From contig NC_060200.1 of the NCBI RefSeq assembly GCF_020623625.1, positions 1,062,001-1,126,000 of the forward strand: a DNA stretch of 64,000 nt, read 5' to 3'. The position numbers and the translations under genes were made by a program. The DNA is from Saccharomycodes ludwigii (Eukaryota; Ascomycota; Saccharomycetes; Saccharomycodales; Saccharomycodaceae). Below, piece by piece: positions 1 to 10,900 of this stretch (position 1 is the first letter of the stretch; each line of letters starts with the position of its first letter). The notes under the pieces are model-generated. The model did no database searches. It was not told the DNA's origin and was given only the letters and a program-made list of their open reading frames with translations.

Positions 1-591
1 ACAGAAACACCGAGTGCTGTTGTCACTGGTGCTGCTTGCACCGCTGTAGGCGTTGAGGATGATTTGATATCTCCTATGTTCACCAATAACGATATAGAAT
101 TACTAAGGAAAAAGACAATGGAAAACAAGAGCAAAAAGAGGAAGAGAGGTCCAAGGAAGCTAATGACCCCTGACCAAAAGGAAGCCCACAATAAAATAGA
201 GAAAAAGTATAGAATCAATATAAATACTAAAATTGCTAGATTGCAGAAGATTATACCATGGGTTGCTTCGGAAGACACTGCATTTGAAGTACATGCCTCC
301 TTTAGGGGGAAAGATTTGTTAGGGAATGTAAAAAACAATAACGGGAGTGATAGTATCAGTGATAATAATACTGAGGGTAACGGTAACGATGATGCTACAA
401 ATACTGGCAATAATAGCAGCAGTTTGCAACCTTGCAAGTTGAACAAAAGTATTATTTTGCAAAAGGCTATTGATTATATTTTATATTTGAAGAATAATGA
501 AAGGTTATATGAGTTAGAAGTTCAAAAATTGAAAGATGAAATTAAAAATTTGCAGAATAATAAGGAGAATACTAATGTTAAAATAAAGTGA
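1..591 (+). CDS. TYE7: bHLH transcription factor Tye7, partial (5' end outside window)
   Basis: The frame is open from the first base, so the N-terminus lies upstream; 196 codons are visible. A basic region HNKIEKKYR (about residues 63-71 of the fragment) is followed by helix 1 (ARLQKIIPWV), a long Asn/Ser/Gly-rich loop of about 60 residues, and helix 2 (KLNKSIILQKAIDYILYLKNNERLYELEV) running into a leucine-zipper-like tail. The tyrosine in the basic region is the hallmark of SREBP-type bHLH proteins. In S. cerevisiae Tye7 (Sgc1) binds E-boxes and activates glycolytic genes; I recognise the IIPWVASE and KLNKS stretches as Tye7-like. Synteny agrees: S. cerevisiae YOR344C lies beside YOR342C and RPA190, as here. 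Hms1 is the main alternative but fits less well. Confidence 0.85.
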   Translation, partial: TETPSAVVTGAACTAVGVEDDLISPMFTNNDIELLRKKTMENKSKKRKRGPRKLMTPDQKEAHNKIEKKYRININTKIARLQKIIPWVASEDTAFEVHASFRGKDLLGNVKNNNGSDSISDNNTEGNGNDDATNTGNNSSSLQPCKLNKSIILQKAIDYILYLKNNERLYELEVQKLKDEIKNLQNNKENTNVKIK

Positions 592-621
592 GGCCTTTAA
601 TGATTTTATTGAAATTTTTTT

Positions 622-660
<39 letters not shown>

Positions 661-1543
661 ATTTTTATTACATTTTAGTTTAGGTTTTTTTTAATGACTT
701 TTGTTTATACTTATATTTTTTTTTTTTTTTTTATCTATAATATCATTTGTCTTATTCCTTTAAATGTTGAATCTTTGTCTTTTTGTCTTGAAATAAGAAA
801 GCGTGGGGTAAGATCTGAATTTCTGATGTTGAAAATAGTTGCAATTTCATTTACTTGGTTTCTTTAATATTAACTTTTCTCCCTTAAGGAAAGTGTTTGC
901 CATTATACATTCATATAGTAGGTTATAACCCTGACCCAGGAAATGGAAAAGTAGGAACATAAAGTTATAAAATTGCTTTATTTGGATCAAATCATCGATG
1001 CTATTTTACTCTGTTATTACTTATAAGATATCTCTTCATGGATAGTGTTAAATTATTGTTACTCAGTCATGGGGTGAAAAATAGAGAGAAAATTTAAATC
1101 TTCCATCCCATTATTAACACCATCCGCACGGAAAGAATGTGAAATATGGAAAAAAATTAGGCATTAAAGGGAAGGAGAGGAACATGGAAAAACTCAAATA
1201 TAATACACATTGATGTTTTTAATGCTTACAAGCGTAATTAAATAATAACTTCAGAATATCGATTATTTAAGGACTTATTTGATTATTAACCTGGCTACCA
1301 TCGGGTCAATTTCATGTTATTACAACAGAGTATCACTTTCCACGAAAGAAGGGTTATACACAAAATATATTTTTCGTTTCTTTTTTTTTTTTCGTTTCTT
1401 TTTTATTTTAGTTGGAATTTAAATTTTTCACTTTTTTCATCGAACGCTTTATCATTTTTACTTTACTTCTCGACTGAAAGTAAAAGTTCATCTGGTGATT
1501 ACTTACTCCCATTATTTCTGTAAACATTATATGAAGTATTTTC

Positions 1544-1574
<31 letters not shown>

Positions 1575-1767
1575 TCCTTCTTCCTTTTCTTTTTTTTTTC
1601 TTCAAACTATTAAACCAGTTTGAGACTCAATATTTGAACAATCTTCTCTCCACTCCTATACGCTTTCTCCAAAACACTTCTAGAAACCTAGTTATTTTTA
1701 TTTTTTTAGAAAAAAAAAAAAAAAAAAAAGAAAAAAAGAAAAAAAAAAAATAAAAAATTTGGGAAAA
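592..1767. other. intergenic: TYE7 3' region and promoter of the YAL037W-like gene
   Basis: There is no supported gene in these 1.2 kb. It holds a T run of over 30 bases just past TYE7, a second T run near 717-732, a TTTC microsatellite near 1543-1577 and an A-rich tract (about 1710-1757) directly before the next start codon. The short open frames here are low-complexity by-products of these tracts. No tRNA or snoRNA signature was seen. Confidence 0.6.
1543..1577. repeat. TTTC microsatellite
   Basis: About eight tandem TTTC units in the promoter region of the YAL037W-like gene. It is a pyrimidine tract of the kind common between genes in this window. Confidence 0.85.
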
Positions 1768-2589
1768 ATGTCCTTTCAAAATCAATACGAATTGGCTAAG
1801 ATTCTAAACCAATTAGAACCTCAACAATTAACAAAAAATGTGTTTTTTGGTCCATTAAATGCTCTAACGAGAGTGGATTTTTTGATGACAAATAATATAA
1901 AGTTTATAATTTCCACAGGTATGCCAGTTTATTCAGCCATGAAATGTTGTGCCAACATTCCCATGGAAAAGTATGCTTACGTTCTAATTAACTTTGATCC
2001 TACCTTTTCTAAAAGTGACTATAATGATGAAAAATTATTTCAAATTATGTGTTATAACCAGATATTTTCTGCACAATTGAGTAGCTTTGTCAATAGGGCG
2101 TTATCTACGGTGGAAAGGGAAGAGGATATTTATAATTCACAATCCATTAATATCCTACGGTCAAATATCATAACAAGCGATGGCCTGCTAAAATTTGAAG
2201 TTTTCAATGATTTCATAACTCTATGCAAAAGTGCGAACATGGGAAACGTTTTAATTGTGAGCAACAGTGGAAACGATGAAAGTTTAACATCATTACTAAT
2301 ATCTCATGTCATGAGGAATAATTGTCAGGCAACTTTACAGGATTCGATATCTTATGCCAAAAGTTTAAGACCATCTGTTCGTGATATTAATGAAAGTAGA
2401 CTTTTGATGTGTAATGGATTAAGTGAATATATTGAACAAGTCAAATCGCATTCATGGAAGGATATTTTACGTCACCAATGCTATCATACTATAAAGAGAA
2501 AAGAAGACGGAAGTGACAAAGAAGAGATAAATTTAGAACGTGAAATTATGGAAAATTACAAAAGAACCAAGAGGTTGATTGAAGATTGA
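1768..2589 (+). CDS. YAL037W/YOR342C-family protein, probable inactive dual-specificity-phosphatase fold
   Basis: 273 codons from the ATG at 1768; the frame is open slightly further upstream but without an ATG. The family function is unknown. Position between TYE7 and RBG1/RPA190 and patches such as NVFFGPL (25-31) and NIKFIIS match the S. cerevisiae pair YAL037W/YOR342C. The layout looks like a dual-specificity phosphatase: an N-terminal strand-helix-strand (NVFFGPLNAL, then FLMTNNIKFIIST), and a C-terminal VLIVSNSGNDESLTSLLISHVM followed by DSISYAKSLRPSV, the place where active enzymes have HCxxGxxRS and then a helix with a KSxRP-like turn. Here the loop reads VSNSGNDES (164-172), so the catalytic Cys would be Ser165 and the Arg Glu171. 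Inference: a pseudophosphatase. The C-terminus is charged (KRKEDGSDKEE). Confidence 0.75.
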   Translation: MSFQNQYELAKILNQLEPQQLTKNVFFGPLNALTRVDFLMTNNIKFIISTGMPVYSAMKCCANIPMEKYAYVLINFDPTFSKSDYNDEKLFQIMCYNQIFSAQLSSFVNRALSTVEREEDIYNSQSINILRSNIITSDGLLKFEVFNDFITLCKSANMGNVLIVSNSGNDESLTSLLISHVMRNNCQATLQDSISYAKSLRPSVRDINESRLLMCNGLSEYIEQVKSHSWKDILRHQCYHTIKRKEDGSDKEEINLEREIMENYKRTKRLIED

Positions 2590-2778
2590 TTTGCTATTTC
2601 CGGTTTAACGTTGGGCGTATTATTGTCACCATATTTTTTTTTTTATATGTTATTCAGTTCTCTATTTTTCTTTTTCTTTTTCTTTCTAGGATTTTTCATA
2701 CTTTTGTAATCTAATTCAATTATTAAAATTTGTAATTAATTCTTTATTACCATATATAGAAAGGGCTAGTTTTACATA

Positions 2779-3888
2779 TCATTTTTTTAAAATGGTAACC
2801 ACATCTTCATCTTCCAAAACATGGTTCAAACCAACAAACTGTGGTTGATGCTTAACACTAGTACCATAAACCAATGCGTTCCGGAATTCATCAACTAGTG
2901 ATTTATGAATTGTGTTACAAAAATCTTTAACAGAACATCTATCGCTCCTCAATACAACTGGATCAGTGAAGTCAGGCATAATCCCCTTTGGCTTAGTATA
3001 AACTCTAACTAGGTTCAATCTATCCCACATGACCTCCAATAATTTGTCTAAATTCCATTCTTGACCAGAGGAAATCGGAACTGCGTTAGGTATTCTATAT
3101 AATAGTTCTAATTCTTCCAAGGATAACGAATCAATCTTGTTTAAGACATATATGGCTGGGATATACTTTCTGCTGGAAGATTCTAAGACATCAATCAAAT
3201 CATCAACAGTTGCATCACATCTAAATGAAATTTCAGCAGAGTTAATTTTATATTCGTGCATAACAGCTCTAATTTCATCATGGCCCAAATGAGTTAATGG
3301 AACGGTGTTTGTAATGGAGACACCACCTTTTTCCTTTTTCTTAACTAGAATGTCAGGTGGCTGTTTATTTAACCTAATACCCACCCCTTCCAATTCCTTT
3401 TCGATAATTTGCTTATGGTGCATTGGTTTATTGACATCCAGTATAATAAATAATAAGTTGCAAGTTCTAGCCACCGCAATAACTTGTTTACCTCTACCTC
3501 TACCATCTTTAGCACCATCAATAATACCTGGTAAATCTAACATTTGTATTTTGGCACCTTTGTATCTAATAACACCAGGGACAGTGACTAAAGTGGTAAA
3601 TTCATATTCAGCAGCTTCAGATTCGGTACCTGTTAATTTAGATAATAAAGTAGACTTACCAACCGATGGAAAACCAACAAAACCAACAGATGCTACACCT
3701 GTCCTTGCAACATCAAAACCAACACCACCACCACCACCACTGCCTGCTTGAGCAGACTGTAGCAATTCCCTCCTTAATTTAGCTAATTTAGCCTTTAGTT
3801 GACCCAAATGAAAGGAAGTGGCTTTATTCTTTTGGGTTCGAGACATTTCATCTTCAATAAGCTTAATTTTTTCAACTGTGGTAGACAT
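2779..3888 (-). CDS. RBG1: DRG-family ribosome-associated GTPase Rbg1
   Basis: 369 aa, the same length as S. cerevisiae Rbg1. The order is an N-terminal helical segment, a glycine-rich linker (about 49-57), a G1 loop GFPSVGKS (72-79), G3 DLPG (118-121), the DRG-specific insertion, G4 NKID in VLNKIDSL, and a C-terminal TGS domain (roughly 295-369). Rbg1 is a cytosolic GTPase that associates with translating ribosomes, in S. cerevisiae together with Tma46 and Gir2-linked factors. It is divergent from the translation GTPase gene FUN12 across a shared 566-bp promoter, the same arrangement as YAL036C/YAL035W. Nothing appears broken. Confidence 0.96.
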   Translation of the reverse strand: MSTTVEKIKLIEDEMSRTQKNKATSFHLGQLKAKLAKLRRELLQSAQAGSGGGGGVGFDVARTGVASVGFVGFPSVGKSTLLSKLTGTESEAAEYEFTTLVTVPGVIRYKGAKIQMLDLPGIIDGAKDGRGRGKQVIAVARTCNLLFIILDVNKPMHHKQIIEKELEGVGIRLNKQPPDILVKKKEKGGVSITNTVPLTHLGHDEIRAVMHEYKINSAEISFRCDATVDDLIDVLESSSRKYIPAIYVLNKIDSLSLEELELLYRIPNAVPISSGQEWNLDKLLEVMWDRLNLVRVYTKPKGIMPDFTDPVVLRSDRCSVKDFCNTIHKSLVDEFRNALVYGTSVKHQPQFVGLNHVLEDEDVVTILKK

Positions 3889-4454
3889 ATTGTGTGGATA
3901 TATTTTAGTGAAACTTTTGCTTTTGATTTTATGGTTTTTTTTTTGAGGATGAGCTTTAAAATTATACAGTTCTTAAATATTAAACTGATTATATTATGGA
4001 AAACGTTAATTTTTCTTTTTTCTTTTTTCTTTTTTCTTTTTTCTTTCTTCTTCTTTATGTTATTTTATACGCAATCCGTTAAGGAGGTATTCCGAAATAA
4101 CTTCGCAATATTGAATTTAACACTACGCTGAAAACAGAAACAATAACTAACGTTTCTTTTTTTTTTTTTCCATTTTCTCACTTTATTTTTGGTGCTCTAC
4201 GGCAATTCTTAAGAAATCTATGCCTCCAGGTTTTTTCTATGACGAAAAAAAATATTAAACTTTACTTGGTGTAAAAAAAGAAAATTTTTTTTCCAATGTA
4301 TATTTTTTGTTACTTTTTTTTTTTTTTAATACCCATTTTTTGTTGTATGATTCTATCTTTTCATACCACTTAAGTTGGTGGTTATAGGTATTATATTACT
4401 TTAAAGATATTAAGAAGGAAAAAAAAAAAATAAAAAGACAAAGAAACAGCTATA
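3889..4454. other. divergent promoter RBG1/FUN12
   Basis: 566 bp between two translation-related GTPase genes read outward. It holds a PAC-core match (3948-3957), a pyrimidine array of TTTTTTC units (about 4015-4047), several T runs and a GAAAATTTTTT stretch at 4280-4290 that resembles the RRPE element of ribosome-biogenesis promoters. RRPE is easily met by chance in such A+T-rich DNA. No gene is seen. Confidence 0.5.
3948..3957. promoter_or_regulatory. PAC-like element (GATGAGCTTT)
   Basis: Contains the GATGAGCT core of the PAC motif, bound in S. cerevisiae by Dot6/Tod6 at ribosome-biogenesis and RNA polymerase I/III genes. It sits 60 bp upstream of RBG1 and about 500 bp upstream of FUN12. 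Function is inferred from the motif only. Confidence 0.4.
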
Positions 4455-7400
4455 ATGGGTAAGAAATCTAAGAAAAATTCCCAAAATTATTGGGACGAAG
4501 ATTTTGAAAATGATTTAAGTGAACAAAAATCACAAACTGAAGAATTAGGTTCTTCCGCACCTCAAACTGAAGAAACTACACCAGCTCCTTCTGCTGAGCT
4601 AGATACTGCCACCACTGCTGGTGCTGATGATATCGAAGCAGATTTTATGTCAACTTTGAAAAAATCCAAGAAAAAGAAAAAGGAAAAGGGTGATGAAGGC
4701 CTTGATACTGCATCAACTGCTGGTAAACCTGTTTTAAAATCTAAGAAGGAAAAAGAAAGGGAAAAAAAAGAAAAGGAAAAACAAAAAAAAAAGGAACAAG
4801 CTGCCAAAAAGAAAAATGGTGCTAAAGTTACAAATAAAACTGTAACGCCCACAAAGACTGTGCCTGAAGAAACAAAACAATCAGAAACAGATGACACAGT
4901 GACTTCTGCTCCATCTAAGAAATCGAAGAAAAAAGTTCCAGCGGGATTAGCTGCTTTGAGACGTCAATTAGAATTAAAGAAACAATTGGAAGAAGAAGAG
5001 AGGTTAGCAAGGGAAGAAGAAGAAAGATTAGAAAAAGAGGAGGAAGAAAGATTAGAAAAAGAATCTAAGGCCAAAGAGGAAGAGAAAAAATTGAAAAAGG
5101 AAAAGGAAAAGGCTAAACGTGAAAGATTAAAGGCGGAAGGTAAATTACTGACTAGAAAACAAAAAGAGGAAAAAAAACTACTAGAGAGAAGAAGAGCTGC
5201 TTTATTATCTGCTGGTAACATTAAAGTTGCTGCTTTGGAAAAAAAAGAAGGTTCTGCTGATGTTGATACCAGCAAAGAAAATACTCTCAAGCCAAAGAAA
5301 GTTGTCTATGGTAAAAAGAAGAAGGGTAAATCCAAAGAGGATTTAGAAAAAGAAGAGTTTGAAAAAAAGATGAAAAAATCCGAGGAAAATGCTGCTGCCG
5401 CCAAGAAACAACAGCAAGAACAGGAAGAAGAAGACGAGGCTTTAATTGATGATTGGGAAAATTTAGCTTTAGATGAGGATGAAGCTACTGGGCCAACTGA
5501 AGAGGAATTAGAAGAAGCAGAAGAGGACCAAATGTTTGAACAGGAACTATCTGAAGTTTCTACTAATAAAACTGAGGAATTACCTAAAACCCCAGTATCC
5601 AGAGAAGCCACGCCAAGCGCTGCAGGCTCTAAATATGAAGTTATTGCCCCAAAAAAGAAGATTATTCCCCACAAAGATTTACGTTCTCCTATTTGTTGTA
5701 TCTTGGGTCATGTCGATACAGGTAAGACCAAATTATTAGACAAAATTAGACAAACAAATGTTCAAGGTGGTGAAGCAGGTGGTATTACCCAACAAATCGG
5801 TGCTACTTACTTTCCAATTGATGCTATTGAACAAAAAACCGCAGTTATGGCTAAATATGAAGAGCAAACGTTTGATGTTCCAGGTTTATTGGTCATTGAT
5901 ACTCCGGGCCACGAATCTTTTACTAACTTACGTTCCAGAGGTTCTTCTTTATGTAATATTGCCATTTTGGTTATTGATATCATGCATGGTTTAGAACAAC
6001 AAACCATCGAATCCATAAGGTTATTGAGAGATAGAAAGGCTCCATTTGTTGTTGCTTTAAACAAAATCGATAGATTGTATGACTGGCAATCCACACCAAA
6101 CAATTCTTTCAGAGATTCTTTTGAAAAACAACCAAGAGCTGTCAAACAAGAGTTTGAAACCAGGTTGGAATCTATTAAGGTAGCTTTGGCCGAACAAGGT
6201 TTAAACTCCGAACTATACTTCCAGAACAAGAATATTACTAAATACGTATCTATTGTTCCAACCTCGGCTGTTACCGGTGAAGGTGTTCCAGATTTATTGT
6301 GGTTATTACTAGAGCTAACCCAAAAGAGGATGTCCAAACAATTGAGGTATGTATCTGACGATATTGAAGCAACTGTCTTGGAAGTTAAAGTCATTGAAGG
6401 TTTTGGTACTACCATTGATGTTATTTTATCTAATGGTACTTTGAAGGAGGGTGATAGAATTGTGCTTTGTGGCTTGAATGGACCAATCGTAACAACCATC
6501 AGAGCCTTATTAACACCACAACCATTGCGTGAATTGCGTTTAAAGAGTGAGTATGTTCACCATAAGGAGGTTAAAGCAGCTTTGGGTGTTAAAATTGCTG
6601 CCAATGATTTAGAAAAGGCTGTTTCTGGATCCAGATTATTGGTTGTTGGCCCAGATGATGACGAAGAAGATTTAATGGACGATGTTATGGATGATTTGAC
6701 AGGATTATTGGATTCTGTAGACAACACAGGTAAGGGTGTTGTTGTCCAAGCTTCTACTCTAGGTTCTTTAGAAGCATTGTTGGATTTCTTAAAAGACATG
6801 AAGATTCCGGTTATGTCGATTGGTTTGGGTCCTGTCTATAAACGTGATGTCATGAAATGTGCCACAATGCTGGAAAAAGCCAAAGAATATGCGGTTATGT
6901 TATGTTTTGATGTTAAGATTGATAAAGAAGCTGAACAATATGCTGAGGAACAAGGTATTAGGATCTTTAATGCGGATATTATTTATCATTTGTTTGATTC
7001 ATTTACAGCTTATCAAGAAGAGTTGAAAAACAAACGTCGTGAAGAATATAGTTCTCAAGCTATTTTCCCATGTGTATTGAATACCATTCAAATTATTAAC
7101 AAGCGTGGTCCAATGATTATCGGTGTTGATGTTGTTGAAGGTATATTGCGTATTGGCACTCCAATTTGTGCTGTTAAAATTGATCCAACCAATAAACAAA
7201 AACAAACTTTGTTATTAGGTAGAGTGGCTTCTTTAGAAATCAATCATGAACCTGTTACAGAAGTCAGGAAGGGTCAAACTGCTGCTGGTGTTGCTATGCG
7301 TTTGGACGATCCTTCTTCTCAGCAACCTATTTGGGGCCGTCATGTAAATGAAAAAGATACTTTATACTCTATGATTTCCAGAAGTTCCATTGATACTTTG

Positions 7401-7484
7401 AAAGATCCGGTTTTTAGAGATCAAGTTCCAAAGGGAGATTGGTTATTAATTAAGAAATTAAAACCTATCTTTGATATTGAGTAG
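4455..7484 (+). CDS. FUN12: Translation initiation factor eIF5B
   Basis: 1009 aa (S. cerevisiae Fun12 is 1002). The first ~400 residues are a highly charged Lys/Glu-rich, poorly conserved region. The GTPase core follows: G1 GHVDTGKT (418-425), G3 VIDTPGHE (about 480), G4 ALNKID (about 535). Next come the beta-barrel domain, the alpha/beta/alpha domain III ([18 protein letters not shown]) and domain IV, ending in a [16 protein letters not shown] tail. eIF5B is the cytosolic GTPase that promotes 60S joining after start-codon selection; domain IV contacts eIF1A and initiator tRNA. The ATG at 4455 gives the family start MGKKSKK. An A-rich 5' leader precedes it. Complete. Confidence 0.98.
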   Translation: MGKKSKKNSQNYWDEDFENDLSEQKSQTEELGSSAPQTEETTPAPSAELDTATTAGADDIEADFMSTLKKSKKKKKEKGDEGLDTASTAGKPVLKSKKEKEREKKEKEKQKKKEQAAKKKNGAKVTNKTVTPTKTVPEETKQSETDDTVTSAPSKKSKKKVPAGLAALRRQLELKKQLEEEERLAREEEERLEKEEEERLEKESKAKEEEKKLKKEKEKAKRERLKAEGKLLTRKQKEEKKLLERRRAALLSAGNIKVAALEKKEGSADVDTSKENTLKPKKVVYGKKKKGKSKEDLEKEEFEKKMKKSEENAAAAKKQQQEQEEEDEALIDDWENLALDEDEATGPTEEELEEAEEDQMFEQELSEVSTNKTEELPKTPVSREATPSAAGSKYEVIAPKKKIIPHKDLRSPICCILGHVDTGKTKLLDKIRQTNVQGGEAGGITQQIGATYFPIDAIEQKTAVMAKYEEQTFDVPGLLVIDTPGHESFTNLRSRGSSLCNIAILVIDIMHGLEQQTIESIRLLRDRKAPFVVALNKIDRLYDWQSTPNNSFRDSFEKQPRAVKQEFETRLESIKVALAEQGLNSELYFQNKNITKYVSIVPTSAVTGEGVPDLLWLLLELTQKRMSKQLRYVSDDIEATVLEVKVIEGFGTTIDVILSNGTLKEGDRIVLCGLNGPIVTTIRALLTPQPLRELRLKSEYVHHKEVKAALGVKIAANDLEKAVSGSRLLVVGPDDDEEDLMDDVMDDLTGLLDSVDNTGKGVVVQASTLGSLEALLDFLKDMKIPVMSIGLGPVYKRDVMKCATMLEKAKEYAVMLCFDVKIDKEAEQYAEEQGIRIFNADIIYHLFDSFTAYQEELKNKRREEYSSQAIFPCVLNTIQIINKRGPMIIGVDVVEGILRIGTPICAVKIDPTNKQKQTLLLGRVASLEINHEPVTEVRKGQTAAGVAMRLDDPSSQQPIWGRHVNEKDTLYSMISRSSIDTLKDPVFRDQVPKGDWLLIKKLKPIFDIE

Positions 7485-7933
7485 TTTATTTCTATTGTAT
7501 TTAATTCATTGATTTTTTTTTTTTTTTTTTTCTTTCCCTTTCTTTCTATCATATACTTGATTTATTTGTTTATATTTTTTGTAGACTAATGCTTTTAAGT
7601 AACGTACTCTAAAAAAAAAAAAAAAAAAAAAAACAAAAAAAAAAAAAATAAATAAATATATATTTTAACATAAACATTGAGCTTTATAATTTCGCCTTGA
7701 TGCATATAGCATACTAATATTAAATTCACCGTAAGATGATAAAACTTTTGTAAATATTTAAAATAAAACCTCAGAAATGTTAACTTTCCACAAAATTAAT
7801 TCACAACAACACACCAAATATCTTACATACAATTACAAAATAAAATGAAATAAAAAAAAAAAAAATATATATATATATATTTATATATAAGGTGTAAAAA
7901 TAGTATAAAATTTAATTCGTATTGCAATAATTA
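7485..7933. other. convergent 3' region FUN12/RPA190
   Basis: 449 bp between two converging stop codons. T run near 7515-7531, A runs at 7611-7648, TA dinucleotides near 7865-7880. Presumably poly(A) signals for both genes; no gene is seen. Confidence 0.55.
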
Positions 7934-10900
7934 TTATAAATTGACTTGTTTAGCTAATAAATCAAAAGAACCAGTACCAACACCTGATAGCTTACCTAAA
8001 ACCAACCTAGCAGATGGACTTTTCAATTCTTCACGATCATTGTCCAAAACGGCCTTAGTTAAAAATTGACAAGTAGTTTCATAAGACATTTTCATCAATG
8101 AAGAAGTGGATGATTCCATACCTTGTCTATTAAAAGCCAAATAGGAACCTTGCCTTGTCATCATATCAGCGATTAAATCTAAATGACGGAAAGAAACAGA
8201 AATGGCATAACGAGAGAAAACGTTGTTAATTTCATTGACAATAGTATTTCTGGCAGCTTCAACACCATAAGTTTTTAACACAGCAGCAACATCGTTGGAT
8301 CTAATACCATTGACATCAATAAATGTATCATGGTCCCAAACCGCTTGAAAGTTGACACCTTCAGTGACCAAAACACGCTTACCACCCTCTGGCTGAGGAT
8401 GAATACAGCGACCAATGTGTGGGATTTCCCTTATGACACAAATACGACATATAGCTTCAATGATATTAACCATTAACAATTTTTCGGTATCTGAAGATAA
8501 CTCAATTTTAAATTCACACCATTTACCAGCATCATCATCAAATTGATACTTGGTAACAAATTTATGAGAAGTGATAATGGAAGATTGCCTGTCCAATTGT
8601 GATTTGGTCATATTCTTACGGGCAGCAGTAGCCGCAGTTTCAATCTCATCTATATCCATGGCATCGGCATCTTTGTCTGAGTCTGAGTCTGAGTCTGAGT
8701 CTGAGTCCTGACCTGAATTTTCAGTATCTGAATTCAACATATCTTCATCATCCGATTTTTCTGCCTGTCTCATAGTGTCTATTTCGTCTTCATCTGGATC
8801 ATCATAAGAAACGGCCTGTTTACCCTTCTTGCGTGCCTCTTCTTCATCGTTATCAGCAGCATCAGCCATAGTGGTAGCATATGCACCCAAGGCTGACTGC
8901 GATTTTGGAACAGCAACGTTAATATCATCTGGTAAACTCGTTTTTATTTTTTGTTTTCTAATTTCTTTAACTATAGCCGATTCTAACAAATCCAAAAAGC
9001 GTTCACTGATAACAGTGTCCAATTGTTTCTTACCAACATCATATTCGTCATTATATTCCTCTTCGTCAAAGAAATTCATATGAACAACATAGGAACGAGA
9101 AGTAGCCGAACCGACAGTTTCAGTGACAGTGACGTTATCAACAACTTCTGACAATAAAACTTTGGCAACAGATTTACAGTAAGCATCAGCTTGATCATCA
9201 GTAACGTCATCTAAAATAGGCAATGTCATTTGCGGAGTCTTAATCGCAGCTGATGCTGTCATTACAATTTCTCTTAGACGAGGAATACCTAATGTAACAT
9301 TTGCAGCACCATGACCAGCAAAATGGAAGGTATTCAATGTCATTTGAGTTGATGGTTCACCAATAGATTGTGAAGCAATAATACCAACAGATTCACCTGG
9401 ATTAATTAAAGAACGCATATATTTCAATTGCATCAAAGCCTTAAACTTCTTATCAGTTATGCCTTTGTTATTTTTAAACAACGACGAATTGCTATCAATA
9501 AAGTTTTCTAATTTATCCTGAAAGTTTTCAGAGACGGCGCCCAGATATTTAGCTGGGTTGTATTTGGCTAACACTGGATCATATTTGACGGTTTGTTCGT
9601 AATGTGGTTCATTCTTATGCTTCTTTCTATATTTCAAAGCCTTCTTGGCATACTTGATAGCAGAATCAACGTTCAAGTGTTCCACTAAGGCGGAAGGGTT
9701 ATACTTGACCAATAAGGAATCGTAATTATCAACACAAAAGTTGAACTCAACCAAGTGTGATTCTTTGGTAATGTCAACAGAATCTCCACCATACATAAAC
9801 TGAATTAAAGTGCCGTCAGCGTCTCTAACTGTGTTGTCGTATGAGACGTGAACACCTTCTAATTGTTTGGTTAAACAACGTTGTAAGTAACCGGATCTGG
9901 ATGTTTTCACAGCAGTGTCAATCAAACCCTCACGACCAGCCATACAGTGGAAATAATACTCCTGGGGATTGATCCCGGAATAGAAACGACCCTTAATATA
10001 GCCACCAGCCATTGCATCAGTTGCAAATGGTTTGAAACAAGGTAGAGTTTTACCACTAACCATGACAGGAACCCTTCTACCTTCTAAAGCTTGTTGACCT
10101 AATAAACACATAATTTGGGAAACATTAACATTAGAACCTTTAGCACCAGATAGAGCCATCGCTTGCATAGAGTTTTCCGGGAATTTTTTCATGGTCCCGT
10201 CAGGAACACACTTGGAAACAACTTTGGAAGTAATGCCGTTGACCTTATTGGAGGTAATAGCATCTAAAATGGCCAGTTTGTTATCATCACGTAAAATTTC
10301 CTCTAAACGTCTTTTCAATTCTGGATCATCTTGAGCAACGTCCTTGTCCAAATTAGTAACTTCGGCAGCAGCGCTTCTACCAGTGTCATTTGAAGTGGCT
10401 AAAATATCACGTCTCCACTTGTTACCTTGGGGAGTTAAACGTAAATCATCCATACCACAAGTGAAAGCTGTAGAAGTAATATAGTTTGTAAATAATCTAC
10501 CCAAAACTGATAAAATCTTAGCAGCAGTTGCAGGGCCATAAACTTCGTGCAAAGAGTGAACAATACCATATTTAGAAGCACCGTATTGTGATTTATCCAA
10601 GATACCACATAGTAATTGGCCATCCTTAAAAATAACTTCATTTTCGTGAGAGTGTTTGCCCCAATATTCGTTTTTGATTTTATTTTTAGACTTCAAGTTT
10701 ATGCCCGGCATGTCAGGAGGAGTGACATTTAGCAAAACAGTAGTTATTATCTGCTTACCAGTCCATAGAGGCACGGGCTTAATAATAGCTGGTGTTACAG
10801 TAACTATTTTTTTTCTAGAAGCGTGTCCATGTTCTGGACGAATACAGCTGTATATATATTGCTGGTACTGCTCTCTAGTGAAAAAACTATCCTTATTGGT

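Noticed and set aside
1314-1605. Overlapping small frames on both strands upstream of the YAL037W-like gene
   Set aside because: Built on the TTTC repeat and T runs; low complexity only.
3305-3751. 148-codon open frame antisense to RBG1
   Set aside because: Complements the GTPase coding sequence; no independent support.
5306-6499. Long open frames antisense to FUN12
   Set aside because: They overlap the well-conserved eIF5B gene and have shadow composition (Ser/Phe-rich).
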